The notes beneath the pieces were generated by a model. The model did not search any database. It was not told where the DNA came from and saw only the letters and a program-made list of their open reading frames with translations. Position numbers and translations under genes: made by a program. From positions 30,377,724 to 30,441,723 of the forward strand of contig CM025849.1 of NCBI GenBank assembly GCA_003952965.2: DNA of 64,000 nucleotides. The letters run 5' to 3'. This document shows positions 11,357-23,099 of the stretch, piece by piece. Each line of letters begins with the position of its first letter. Position 1 is the first letter of the stretch. This DNA comes from Morella rubra. Lineage: Eukaryota; Streptophyta; Magnoliopsida; Fagales; Myricaceae.

Positions 11357-13130
11357 TGCTATTAGCTTTTACTTCAGTTAATGCTTCTCCCAAATGACCT
11401 CCCTCATGCACGCATGCCCAAAACTTCTCAAGTCAACTGAACAGGACCTTGATTAATTTAGGATGGATCGAAGAGTAGTGGTCCCGGACATATGTCCAAT
11501 TATGATTGGTAAGTAAAGCTTACATGGTTGAAACTCAACTTCAAATAGCAATTAATTAAGTTGTATTAAGGAAACATAAATTATACTTAAAAAAAAACTC
11601 CCAGTAGCATTCTTCAGGAGGATGGTTTATGTGCAGTTAAAGCCATTCCTTCCGGCACCCGTGAAGGTAGGAATTTAACAACTGTAGTTGAGTTTCGATC
11701 TATCAATGTTATTCTAAATTCCTTGGAATTTTTTCCCCGAGAAATTATTTTTATAATTCACCAAAAAAAAAAAATTGTCAAGCTAAGTGCACTTTGTTCA
11801 ATGTAATTTGTACGCATAGAAAAATTATCTTCAATTAAACTTTATACACTAGTATTCGTTTTTAGGTTTACATATAGAACAATACAAGTTCCTCTTCATT
11901 CTTTCAACGTAATGTAAACCTAGAAATTGCCAACTTTAGTTGTCATTTTTAAAAGGATTAAATACACTCTTCATAGGGAAACTATTAGAGTCATGACACT
12001 TGCACTCGATACTATCAATTTCGTTAGATTTCATCCTTCAGCTACCAATCTTATCAACAATTGAGACTTAAGTCTGTATTGTTTGCATGAGAAATGAAGA
12101 TTTTATACCCACATTTTTTGGACCGTGAAATTTTTGTCAGGTAAAGTAGCCGTTACTAAAGAAAGATATTAATTTCCGTTTAATTTAACAATGGGGAGAG
12201 TTCAAAGTGAACAAGATCTGTTGATAAGTGGTGGAATATAACCAAATTGATAGTTCGAGGTGCAAAGTATCAGAACCTCAAGAGTTGATGAGTGAAAAGC
12301 ATATGTTTTCCTTTCCTAAAATATAAAAATGCATAAATACTTCATAACTTGTACAGAACAGAGAATAAAGGGAATAAATACACTTTTACACCATTTTGTT
12401 ATGAGGTATTTATGCTTTGCTGTCTTAACTATTATTTTTGTTACAATGTGCCCACTTTAGCATGTGAAAAGATAGTTCCATCCCCTAATATTGTTTGCGG
12501 TGACATATTTATTAGGGTAAAATCGTAATCTTAGAAACCAAAAGATCAAAAGATCAATTACAATTAAATTTGATGGATGAAGTACAATGTCGGAAATCAA
12601 TGGGTTGTGAGTATAATTTAACCAAAAAAAAAATACAAAGTGTCAAGACTCTATAGTTAAAGTGTGCAATTAAAGTGTCTGTATCCCAAACTAAAGCCAT
12701 TACGGAGACAAGAACTCCGATTCTCATAAATCGTATATTAGAAATAACTTCACACTGATATTACTCAATTGAAATTGCTCGAGAATCCTGATCTATAAAT
12801 ATTAATTATGCAGTTCGATCCTCTATGCAAAATTTGCTATTTGGCTTGGTGGGAGTCTTCATTGAAGCAAAATGCCAATGAAGCTTGGAAAAATAATGCT
12901 CTAATTTTCTATATTGTTAAAGGCGTCGAAGAACTTGTAATTGCCTTCTTTTAGCGATTACTTCGATCCGGATTTGAAAGCACGTAGCTATGAAATAAGA
13001 AATAAAGCGTTCCTGGTCTTGCGGGCCGGCGTAAACGCCACCTGAAAGGCATAATGTGATCTAAAAGTATGGGTCAGGGCCGGCCCTTCCCTTCTGTTTA
13101 AGAGCCAAGATACTACAACTGGGGGAGGCT
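11357..13130. other. Upstream spacer of gene B
   Basis: No gene is seen. It is homologous to 3254-5060 upstream of gene A, including two MITE-like AT-rich segments. The homology stops near 13120, where transposon-like sequence starts. Confidence 0.65.
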
Positions 13131-14640
13131 GCATTCACCGCAACAAATTTGAGATAGAAAATGGGTCTCAAAAATAATACTTTGGATAGAAATGTCCCCA
13201 AAAATTTTAATGGGGAGGAAAAATAAATCCATCTAAAACTTTGTAGTTTTTGTGACAAATTTTTTTTGTTGGACAGAAATGTCTGTCTAAAAAAATCTCG
13301 ATCTTTTATGACCGATATACATATGCCATCCTCAAAAATATTTGTGTTTTTTTGCGATGAAAACTTATGTCCCAAAAAAAGTTTTGACCTTTCAGAACAT
13401 GTATAATCACGTTCCAACGATGTAGTTATTTTCTAGAACGCGCCTTTGTTGTGTCCCAAAAATGGATAACCGTTCGGATGTAAGAAAATAACGTTCGAAC
13501 GGAATGCACAACTACCGTCTTTAATATTGCACGTCTTATCAGCATGTCCCATTTACCGTTACACTTGTTCTAATGGTGTATGTAACTGTTCGGATGGTAC
13601 ACGAAAGGACATGAGCTTCTAGAATTTTCACGTGCAAAGAGTCTAGATCTTCTAAAATTTTCATGCAAAAATTGTCCAAATGGATAGATGTTCTGTTCAT
13701 ACGGTATGCCAATAAACACCCTTTATAGTCAATTACACTCCTCCCGTTCAGACGGAAGAGTGAAACCTTTTGAATGGTCGTGGGCGATTAAGTTGACGAA
13801 TAAGGGGTGTACTAATCTCGGTTCACACTGCTCGGACGGATTAAACCCCCATTCTTGTGGAACATTGAAAACGTAAAAATGAAGCCGAATGCTCATTTCT
13901 CACAAAACTCACTAAAATCAAAACAAAACTTTGTCAAACCTCCTCCAAATTTTGTCCCATTTTTAAAGCAAAGAACATTTTCATTTCATCCTCATAATCC
14001 ATGTATTTTTCCTCATTTTTTAACCTTTTAAATATGTATCTTTAGTTAGTTTTTTAAAAAATTTAAGTTTGATAAGTATTGAATTTTTGTATGTTTGTGT
14101 AGTCCATTTGGCTTCAAAATTTGAGAAACAGTGTTGAATGAGATAGTGGAGAGTTTATGCATTTGCTTGGGGTGTTTTGGTAGGTGCATGTAGGATTGTG
14201 CAAGAGTTTGTAATCGATTTTCATGGCCAAGTCGACTTGGCCACAAATTGGTTTTATTTGCAGAATTCAATAGTAATATTAATATTGTTTGAACGCATAT
14301 TAGTTATCCTTATTGTTTTGGGTTTATCATTCGATCAGTAAAACCAAACAATCCGATTATGAGATACCATTCGAACGCGTTGTTAAGTAGTTTGAACAGT
14401 ATCTAATTTTAAGATATACCGTTCAAATGCATACCAAGTATGTTTGGAGGGTATGATTGAAATTTTTCATATATCCGTCATAATGGTAGATGATGGTTTA
14501 ATAAAATTTTATATTGTGCTGTATACTGTCATAACTTATTCTAACGTGTGTTTGTCAAAGCGATGAAGAGCATCTTCTTCGTCCCAAGACCCGTTCTAAC
14601 CTTGGCTGACTGTCGATAAGAGACACACACTTGCAGTGGT
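13131..14640. other. Transposon-like spacer with CACTA-style subterminal motifs
   Basis: No gene is recognised. Repeated CCGTTC(G/A)(G/A)A(C/T)G-like motifs occur at about 13470-13860 and 14340-14450. The sequence CCATTCTTGTGG near 13850-13862 resembles the ends seen at 503-513 and 51660-51671. This is probably degenerate CACTA-derived DNA; no boundaries can be fixed. Confidence 0.35.
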
Positions 14641-14649
14641 GGATAAGTG

Positions 14650-15440
14650 GTTAGTATACTACTAAAATTTTGACTTTTAGTGATGAAAGTCTGGGTTTAG
14701 TCACTAAAAGTAAAGCTTTCGTGACAAAAATTGATTTCATCAAAAAAGTTGTCACAATAGTCGGTATTTGTGATGAAATTCAAATTTTGTCACCAAAGAT
14801 AAAGTTATTGTGACAAATGTTATGTCACTAAAAAGAATTAAAAATATTAGGGTTAAATACACTTTGGACCCTTTATCTTTGGGAGTGTTGACACATTCCA
14901 CCTCGTTGTATTATTTTTGAGATATCGAGCTCCTTATCTTTTCCCCTCCCACACTTTGCACCCCTATGTGAAATTTGACGTTAAAATGCACACTATCCAT
15001 TTTCTTTCTCCATGTCAGATTACTAAATTGCCCCTGTTCAACTAAATTTGATTTTTTTGAGCTTTAGGGGTTATTTAGTAATATGACATGGAGAAAGAAC
15101 ATGTGAAGTGCACGTGTAAATAGATACCGCATATTTTAATGTCAAATTTCACATCAGGGTGCAAAATGTGGGAGGAGAAAACAAAAGGGGCTTAATGCCT
15201 AAAAGATAATACATCAGGATGCAATGTGTCAACATCTCCAAAGATTAGGGGTGTAGAGTGTATTTAATCCAAAATATTAAAATAATTTTGGTGACAAAAA
15301 TGGTTGTCACAAGAAACATAACTCTTTTGTGACGAAACTTTTTGTCACCTTGCCGTTCGATCGCTGAATTAGACGATGGATTGCACAAAATTAAAAATTA
15401 AATAAAAACTTTTTGATTTTGTGACAAAGTCTTTCTCACA
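14650..15440. mobile_element. CACTA-like left end, interrupted by a MITE
   Basis: From about 14655 the sequence reads TACTACTAAAATTTTGACTT then TTAGTGATGAA, followed by dense GTGACAAA/TTTGTCAC repeats to 14830 and again 15285-15440. Its best partner is the inverted terminus at 24600-24655. The MITE at 14850-15270 splits it. No transposase is seen. Confidence 0.4.
14850..15270. mobile_element. Mutator-type MITE with perfect 9-bp target duplication
   Basis: The 421-bp element starts GGGTTAAATACACTTTGGAC and ends GAGTGTATTTAATCC, with long imperfect inverted arms (blocks such as TGTTGACACATT and its inverse AATGTGTCAACA). It is flanked on both sides by AAAATATTA (14841-14849 and 15271-15279). 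Nine-base duplications are typical of Mutator-like elements. It has no coding capacity. Confidence 0.88.
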
Positions 15441-16227
15441 CTCTCTCTTGCCATCGTATTAGTCTCTAAGCTCTCTTTGTAGTAACACAGGTGCATACAT
15501 GGCAAGATTACGACACATTCTTATCCTTATGGGTCTTAAGACTGTGGTAAAGTCCTTGAGATGTTTAAAGATGACTATATAATGTAGAAAATCCAGCGGA
15601 AGAATTATTAAGTAAATATTCAGAAAATTATGCAGGAGAAATTAGAAGTCAAGTCAGAAGCAGATTAGAGAGACTTTGACACACAAACCATTCATGACTT
15701 ATATAACAAACGATATTCAGGAATAACTTCAAAAAAAGGAAAACAAACAAACCAAGCTACTGGGGTTAAGGATTAAGGATTACAACACCTAGACTAACAT
15801 AAACCTACAAATAAATCCCCAACCCTATTGTTCAGAATTATTACAAACACACCAAACAAATAAAAGAAACATATAACAACACATTATTTAGGAGTCTTTG
15901 TCTAAGGAACCAGTGAGGTCGATTCAGTCGATATGGCTATGGTTCTACCCCGGTAGGGCCGTTCTCCCAAGGAATTATGGTGGCAAGTCCTTCAAGATCA
16001 GGTAGGCTTGGAGTCCACTATCACCTCTAGGCCGTTGGTAACCAGGGCACGGATGTGGATAACCAAGACATGGGTAACAAAAGAATCGAATATCGGCATA
16101 AATGTCTTATAAAAGTGAATAAACAAAGGGTGAGTCTTAAGAACTCAGTAAAGGGGGATGAGGGCATGTGAAATAACCAAACAGTACGTACATGTTCGAA
16201 TAGTAGTTTATAAGCAAAAGACAATAC

Positions 16228-16340
16228 CAGTGTAATGATATGAAGTATGCAACATGCAATTATGCAATATATAGTATTTAGCATATAGAATGCAATATGT
16301 AGCAAGCAATATGCAATATGCAGTATGCAATGCAATGCTC
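16228..16340. repeat. Degenerate ATGCAATATG-type simple repeat
   Basis: Irregular repeats of ATGCAATAT/GCAATATG, with variants such as TAGCAAGCAATATG, fill this stretch. Confidence 0.7.
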
Positions 16341-18398
16341 TTTCCATTCCTTTAATGCACCTTTCCTTACAAATCCATCTTATTCACCCCAGTAGCCAGG
16401 GTTGTGCGTCCAATCTCCCCTGCACTTTAGGACAGTCCTAGACATTCTGTTGTCCTAGGACACGAGTAAAGGCCCATTCTGCCTTCTACCCGGGGCCATC
16501 CTACCCAGTAGTGATGGTTGCACTCCCCAGTGATCGATATCGTCACCCCATATAAAATTTTCCATAATAGGTGCCATATCCTTTATCTCATTATGCCAAA
16601 TGCATGCAAATGCACTACAATATCCATAATCCATAAATTTGATATATTTTCAAAAATATATTCTTTCCATAAAATCATTTCCTTTTGCAAAAGACTTTGC
16701 AAATATCTCACAACATAACTTGTATTTATTTCCAAAATAAATACCATTAAATAAACTGATATGCTTTCCAAAATCAAGTAATTAAACATAAGCATTTTCA
16801 TTAGTCAAACATAAGTAAAAAGTCCAAGTTCACTAATTCAAGTCCAATGGAGACTTGCACTTGGGCTTGCTGGCAAGCCCATTTCATATGAGGTCAGTGG
16901 CTGTAGAGAGCCACTTGGGCCAGTTCAAAAGCAAAAAAAGAGGCCCAACATGTGGTCATATAAAACAAGCTATTTTGGGTCCAAAAGGGGTCCAACTTTG
17001 GGCTCCACTATCCAAGCCCAAAGCTTAGCCAAAACACAAGATTTTAAGCCCATAAAAACAATACAAGGGTCAGAAAATAAGCCCAATTCGAAAAGATATC
17101 AAACAGACCCCTTTTTAGCAAAACTCAGTTTTTAATATAACTCAAAAATTCATAATTAATTCATCCTACTCCAAATGACACGAAATTTTAACTGGAGCTC
17201 CTAATAGTGTCTTTTGTATTCAAAATTTCATATCAAACCAAGTCTTTTACTATATAATAAAAATCCATAAACATACTGATATCAAAAATCAAGCTAAAAT
17301 AGACTAGTTTTGACCTAATTAAGCAAATCTTCTAATTTCTACATAAATCATTACATAAATCAATCCTATATGCTTCTAATACCTCTTAGGGACCTAAAAA
17401 CCGTGACATGCAAAATAAATACACAAAATTATCATAAAAATCATCAAAAGGGCAAAAAGACCTAATCTTCACAATTTCTCAATTCTTCAAAATCTTCAAC
17501 ATCTAACCAAACTAATCATTCCTCTAACACATAATCATCCTAATGAAGAGTTCCAAGATCATGGAATTGCATGTTACTAACCTAAAACATCAAAATGCTA
17601 ATAACATCATTAACATGCAAACTAACCCCTTACCTTAATCAATCTCTTTAAACCTTGACAAGCTACATGAAACTTGATATTAGGATCTAATACCATCAAA
17701 ATAACATCAAAGAATACAAAGCTTAATAGAACTCCAAGATTTTACCAAAATTCTTCAAAATCACCTCCTAGAACAATTCGGCTAGGACCTCTTCCTTCTC
17801 CCTTCCTTCAAACTTTCTCCAACTCTCTCTATCACTCTCCCTCTCTCTAAGAATGCGAACAAGCTCAGTGAAGAAACCTTCACAAGAGCTTGCTATTTAT
17901 ACTCCTCTTGACCTTGACTAGGGTTATAATCTATCATGCTAGGGTTTAGAGAGACAAATCATCATGCCTACCACTAGATTAGGAGGCCTACAAGCCTTGG
18001 AGCAGCAATTGGGGACATGGGCGGCAGCAACCTAAAGGGAGACAATGGAAGGTTTTTTGATCATTAAATGATTGGTAATGATTACTAAAAAAAACTATGG
18101 CTTTGACCGGTTTTTACTAGTCAAAGGAGGTGCTGACATGGCTGGGTCAAGGCTGGTCTATGGGCTGAAGAGAGGCCCAAAAAGAAGTGGTTTTCAGCCC
18201 AAACCCTAATTTAAAATAAAAATTCTAAGAAAATAATCAAACAATGCACGGCATCCATCAATTAGGTCCTATTGACTAAGAAAACAAGGAAATAAAACAT
18301 GTCAAGCAAAAAGATTGAAGAAAAATAGGTTTTTTAGAAGAAATTAAGGCTAAAACAAGCTATAAGGGCAAAATAGTCTTTTCTAGCGATTAAAAATA

Positions 18399-18916
18399 AG
18401 AGTAAAGTCATAGTTAGCCTCTTATATTTGGACAAAAATCAAACAGCTACCCCTAACTTTCAATCCCACAATTTGATACCCATAACTTTCAAAACTTATC
18501 GATCTTCGACCCCCATCTATATCAGGCGTTAAATTAAATAGAAAAGCATAAAAAATGACCAAAATGCCCCTCCAAATAAAATTACTAAAAAAAATAAAAA
18601 ATTCATTAAAAATGAAAGATATATTTTTAAAAAATTAATATTTTTTAAATAAAACTATCAAAACTCTATTTCAATCATCTATTTATTTTTAATTTATTTC
18701 TTAAAATTTTTATTTTTTTAATTTTTTTTAAAATTTAGCCTTGGAGGGGCATTTTGGTCATTTTGCATGAATTTCCGTCTGATTTAACACCTGATTTAGA
18801 CAGGGAGTGAAGATTGATAGGTTTTGAAAGTTATGGGTCTCAAATTGTGGGATTAAAAGTTATGGTAGCTATTTGATTTTTACCCAAACATAGGGGGCTA
18901 ACTATGACTTTACCCC
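18399..18916. mobile_element. Mutator-type MITE with perfect 9-bp target duplication
   Basis: The 518-bp foldback element starts AGAGTAAAGTCATAGTTAGC and ends GCTAACTATGACTTTACCCC. The inner arms contain AAAATGCCCCTCC and its inverse GGAGGGGCATTTT. It is flanked by TTAAAAATA at 18390-18398 and 18917-18925. A second, shortened copy lies at 19699-20163 within a larger duplication. Confidence 0.88.
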
Positions 18917-19391
18917 TTAAAAATAATTTACAAAAATATTTAGGAGACTGAAATGGGTAAAATGGTTAATAAAATAAAAGAGCTTGAAAAGACAAGAATG
19001 AAGATATTTTTCTCATAATTTTTAGATATGTAAAACTATTTCTAGGTATTTTTTCATATTTAATAATTAATAAAACAACTAAATCCGAAATTATTAATAT
19101 AAAAACTATAAATCATAATTAATAAGAAAAATTAAGATAATTAAGAATATTTAGAGGGTCGGGGTATTACACGCTGCCTTTCGTCTTCTCACATTCTCTT
19201 TCGCCTATCTGTCTAGGCCTGTAACCCTTGTTGGCTTTTGTTCACAATCAAAATTTTGATAATTTAAATAAATAGATTAAGTTTACAAAATAGGTCAAAG
19301 AGACATTTTTATAGAAGATTGAAAATCAAGAAGATAAGGAGCTCAAAAGTGAAGATTCAAGAATAGGGTATAACCTTGTAACTCTTAGTTT
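18399..19391. repeat. Direct duplication, copy 1
   Basis: The segment is repeated at 19699-20663. The shared sequence includes the MITE, the Gypsy-like LTR start (TGTAATACC inverse at 19159-19172) and about 160 bp of a Copia LTR start (TGTTGGCTTTTGTTCACAAT at 19229). The left limit coincides with the MITE end. Beyond 19391 the copies diverge. Confidence 0.8.
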
Positions 19392-19698
19392 TAGACAAAT
19401 TTGGCATATTTTTTGCAAGTTTTGTGATATAAAAAGCCCATTTCAAAAATGTGATTATAAGCATGGCAGATGGAACATTTCCGGGACTCTGTAGATTTAC
19501 ATGTTTGACAAGGACAAGGCAAACTAGTAAAGTGAGAGAAGGTAGCTTCGGAGTTATCGATTTTTTGGGGTTAGTTTCAACAGTCAAGGGACTAATACCA
19601 CAATATATTTCAAGACACCGCATAAGGTTTTTTAGTCGAGACATAAAATAAGCTCTGGGCAAAATTAAAACATTTCATAAAAAATTGAGATATATTTT
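19392..19698. other. Spacer between duplication copies
   Basis: No gene is seen. Part of it may be a scrambled remnant of the Copia LTR that continues intact in copy 2. Confidence 0.4.
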
Positions 19699-20663
19699 AA
19701 GAGTAAAGTCATAGTTAATATTTGGGCTACCCCTAACTTTCAATCCCACAATTTGATACCCATAACTTTCAAAACTTATCGATCTTCGATCAGGCGTTAA
19801 ATTAATCATAAAAAATGACCAAAATGCCCCTCCAAATAAAATTACTAAAAAAAATAAAAAATTCATTTATATATTTAAAAAAATTAATATTTTTTAAATA
19901 AAACTATCAAAACTCTATTTCAATCATCTATTTATTTTTAATTTATTTCTTAAAATTTTTATTTTTTTAATTTTTTTAAATTTAGCCTTGGAGGGGCATT
20001 TTGGTCATTTTGCATGAATTTCCGTCTGATTTAACACCTGATTTAGACAGGGAGTGAAGATTGATAGGTTTTGAAAGTTAGGGTCTCAAATTGTGGATTA
20101 AAAGTTAGGTAGCTATTTGATTTTTACCCAAACATAGGGGGCTAACTATGACTTTACCCCTTAAAAATAATTTACAAAAATATTTAGGAGACTGAAATGG
20201 GTAAAATGGTTAATAAAATAAAAGAGCTTGAAAAGACAAGAATCAAGATATTTTTCTCATAATTTTTAGATATGTAAAACTATTTCTAGGTATTTTTCAT
20301 ATTTAATAATTAATAAAACAACTAAATCCGAAATTATTAATATAAAAACTATAAATCATAATTAATAAGAAAAATTAAGATAATTAAGAATATTTAGAGG
20401 GTCGGGGTATTACACGCTGCCTTTCGTCTTCTCACATTCTCTTTCGCCTATCTGTCTAGGCCTGTAACCCTTGTTGGCTTTTGTTCACAATCAAAATTTT
20501 GATAATTTAAATAAATAGATTAAGTTTACAAAATAGGCATCTTCAAAGATAAAGACATTTTTATCAAAGAGCCAAAGACAAGAAGATTGAAAATCAAGAA
20601 GATTTAAGGAGCTCAAAAGTGAAGATTCAAGACTATAGGGTATAACCTTGTAACTCTTAGTTT
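19699..20663. repeat. Direct duplication, copy 2
   Basis: This matches 18399-19391. Nearly all differences are short deletions: for example 'atatcaggcg' is kept as 'gatcaggcg' with about 15 bases lost near 19785, and 'gttatggtag' becomes 'gttaggtag' near 20108. I noticed few substitutions, one being near 20244. The 9-bp flank of the MITE is present only on its right side. Confidence 0.8.
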
Positions 20664-21494
20664 CACTTTTGACAAGATTTGAATCACACACTTGCATATT
20701 TTTCAAAACGTGCATAATCTTCTTATCACAAGTTTGACAACCAAAATGCACTTTAAATGTTTTCAAATCATCCTTATATAAACTCTCAAGCCTTGTTATA
20801 CTTTTGGGAAGTTGGTTTTTGAAATTGGATTTCAAAAATGTCAAAAAAGGCTTTTTAATTATAGCAGATCATCCTCTACATGAAGCAGTTGACCACTATA
20901 TGAAGCGGATCGACCTCTACATGAAGCAGTTGACCGGCTGTAGCGGATGATGAAAGTGATTTATAATGGATGATGTTGACAACATTCAAATTTTATGACT
21001 ATTGGGTAACGACTAGTGGAAGTGGTCGACCAGTACATGAAGCGATCGACCGGTACAATGGTAAAATTGTTAGATCGAAACTTAACAGCTAGAAACGGCT
21101 AGTTTTCTAATGTGGCCTATATAAAGACCTTCCTAATGTCTTAAAACGTGAGGGAATGAACACATATCATTTCTATAGCTTGAGAAAGATTTTAAACCTT
21201 CATATTTCGTATTTCTTATATCATTCACACAAATTACGCTTTCGCATCCTTGTCATTGTGTGAATCAAAAGAGATACAGCTTTTCATTTTCATATCCACT
21301 CTTTGAGAGAGTTTATTCTTGTATCTTCATATCCAAAAGAGGTGATTCCTTTAGTGAGGTTGTTCACTAAAGAAGAAGCTTAGAGAGGGTATATCTCAAG
21401 CTTGGTTAGGTTGTTAGTGGTGAGCCCAAAAATTACTTGGGTTGTGAGTTTGTTTCACCCTCCCTCTTGGGCTGCCTTAATCCTTGGATTTACA
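20472..21494 (+). repeat. 5' LTR of the decayed Copia element
   Basis: It starts TGTTGGCTTTTGTTCACAAT and ends TTGGATTTACA two bases before the primer-binding site. A TATATAAAGACC stretch near 21117 is the likely TATA box. It contains iterated GAAGCGGTCGAC-like motifs around 20878-21055. Confidence 0.75.
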
Positions 21495-21496
21495 AT

Positions 21497-21509
21497 TGGT
21501 ATCAGAGTT
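21497..21509 (+). other. Primer-binding site (tRNA-Met initiator type)
   Basis: TGGTATCAGAGTT follows the LTR end by two bases. It matches the complement of the initiator tRNA-Met 3' end used by plant Copia elements, with a mismatch at its 3' end. Confidence 0.8.
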
Positions 21510-21548
21510 TAGTGCTCGTTATACAAGAATTCACAATCTTGAGTTAGA

Positions 21549-23051
21549 ATGACAACTTTAAGCTTCAACAGTCAAGTTGAAGGACTTTCCACACTTAGAC
21601 CACCATTCTTTAATGGTAGTGATTATGCATATTGAAAAGTTAGGATGAGAATTTATTTTCAATCTATTTATTATGATTTATAGTTATGCATTTTGAGTGG
21701 TCTACATATACCCACAATGAAAGTTGGAGAGGTTGACACCCTCAAAAACGAAAATGAATATAGTGACCTAGACAAAAAGAAAATCTCTTTTGATACTAGA
21801 GCAATGAATATTCTTTATTGTGCTTTAGATTGATGTGAATTATAATAGAATATCTTCTTGCACAAATGCTAAGAAAATTTGACACGCTTTAGAGATTACT
21901 CATGATTAGACAAACCAAGTCAAAGAGTCCAAAATAAGTATGTTTGTCCATAACTATGAGTTATTTAAAATGAAACCAGAGGAATCCATTAGTGACATGT
22001 ATACCAGATTTACCAACATTATAAATGCCTTGAATGCACTTTGTAAATCTTATGCTAATTCGGATTTGGTGAGAAAAATCTTTAGGTCACTACCAAAGTC
22101 ATGGAAAGCAAAGGTGACCGCAATTCAAAAGGCTAAAGATCTCACCAAGCTACCTCTAAGAGCTTCTCGGATCCCTTATGACCCATGAGATCCAAATGCT
22201 CGAAAATGAAGATGAGAGCAAGAAGAAGATGGGGATCATTCTCAAATCTTCCATAATTGAAGATGAGGATGATGATGAGGAAGACATAGTCTTGATGACT
22301 TGAAAGTTCAAGAACTTCCTCAAAAGAAAGAAAGAGAAGAGAAGCCTCAAATACAAGAAGACATCTTGGAATGTTAACGATAAAAGCTCCTCCTCCTCCC
22401 AAGAAGATGGAGAAATCGCTAACATGTGCCTCATGGCATTTGAGGATGATGATGAGGTATACTCTTCGGATGATGAACCTAAACTTTCTTATTTGAACTT
22501 CAAAATGCCTTTAATGATCTTCTTTGTCAATTTTAAAATCTTGGTTCAAAATATACATCCTTGAAAAAGAAACTCATTTTGATCTCAAAATAAATTGATT
22601 TATTTGAAAATAAGCAAAATACTCTAAAGCTTGAAAATGATTTACTCCAAGAAAAAACTTTAGAATTTGACTTTGAACAAAAATAGTTTCTCAAAGCAAA
22701 ATCCTTGAGAAGTTTACCAAGGAAAGAAATCTTTGGATTTGATTCTTGGTAGTCAAATATATGTCTTTGACAAAAGTGGCTTAGGCTACAACCTTCTATT
22801 CACCAAAAATATTTTAAGAATTATTTTGTGAAGGCTAAGTCTTTTTGTGCACTTACTCAAACATGTCATTTTTGCAACAAAGATGGCATCTAATTTTTGA
22901 TTGTGCATTGAAGAAACTTGGGAGCAAAACTCTCAAGAAGACATGGGTTCCAAAAGGAACCAAGGCTAACATCGAAGGACCTCAAGAAAGCTTGGGTACC
23001 AAAAATATTTTCTTGATTCTTTTATATGATTCAAGAAGGATGGAGCAATAA
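21549..23051 (+). pseudogene. Copia gag remnant with split zinc knuckle
   Basis: From the ATG at 21549 the frames carry Copia gag-like (UBN2 type) sequence, for example ESISDMYTRFTNIINALNAL and KSWKAKVTAIQKAKDLTKL in 21940-22188. A region of acidic and lysine-rich residues follows (to about 22500). A CCHC zinc knuckle near 22863-22912 is split by a frameshift: CHFCNKDG lies in one frame and HLIFDC in the next. Several stop codons interrupt it. It is non-functional as sequenced. Confidence 0.75.
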
Positions 23052-23099
23052 AGAGTACTTGGATGAAACTTGCATATCAAGAAGGCTTGTGACATTTGA

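Larger units (their letters stand above)
15583..19172 (-). repeat. Large Gypsy-like LTR, minus orientation, tentative boundaries
   Basis: Read from the minus strand the region starts TGTAATACCCCGACCCTC at 19172, a form common at the 5' end of plant Ty3/Gypsy LTRs. It is non-coding throughout and has the 'gggtgagtcttaagaactcagtaa' style block near 16128 seen in such LTRs. The left limit, TGTAGAAAATCCAGCGG at 15583, is a guess from the TG start. No 5-bp duplication is visible at these limits, so it may be a fragment. The MITE at 18399-18916 lies inside it. Confidence 0.4.

Noticed and set aside
16027-16347. 106-codon hydrophobic minus-strand frame
   Set aside because: It is made by the ATGCAATATG-type simple repeat and has no gene structure.
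22142-22434. Two overlapping minus-strand serine/phenylalanine-rich frames
   Set aside because: Antisense of the acidic, lysine-rich gag region of the decayed Copia element.
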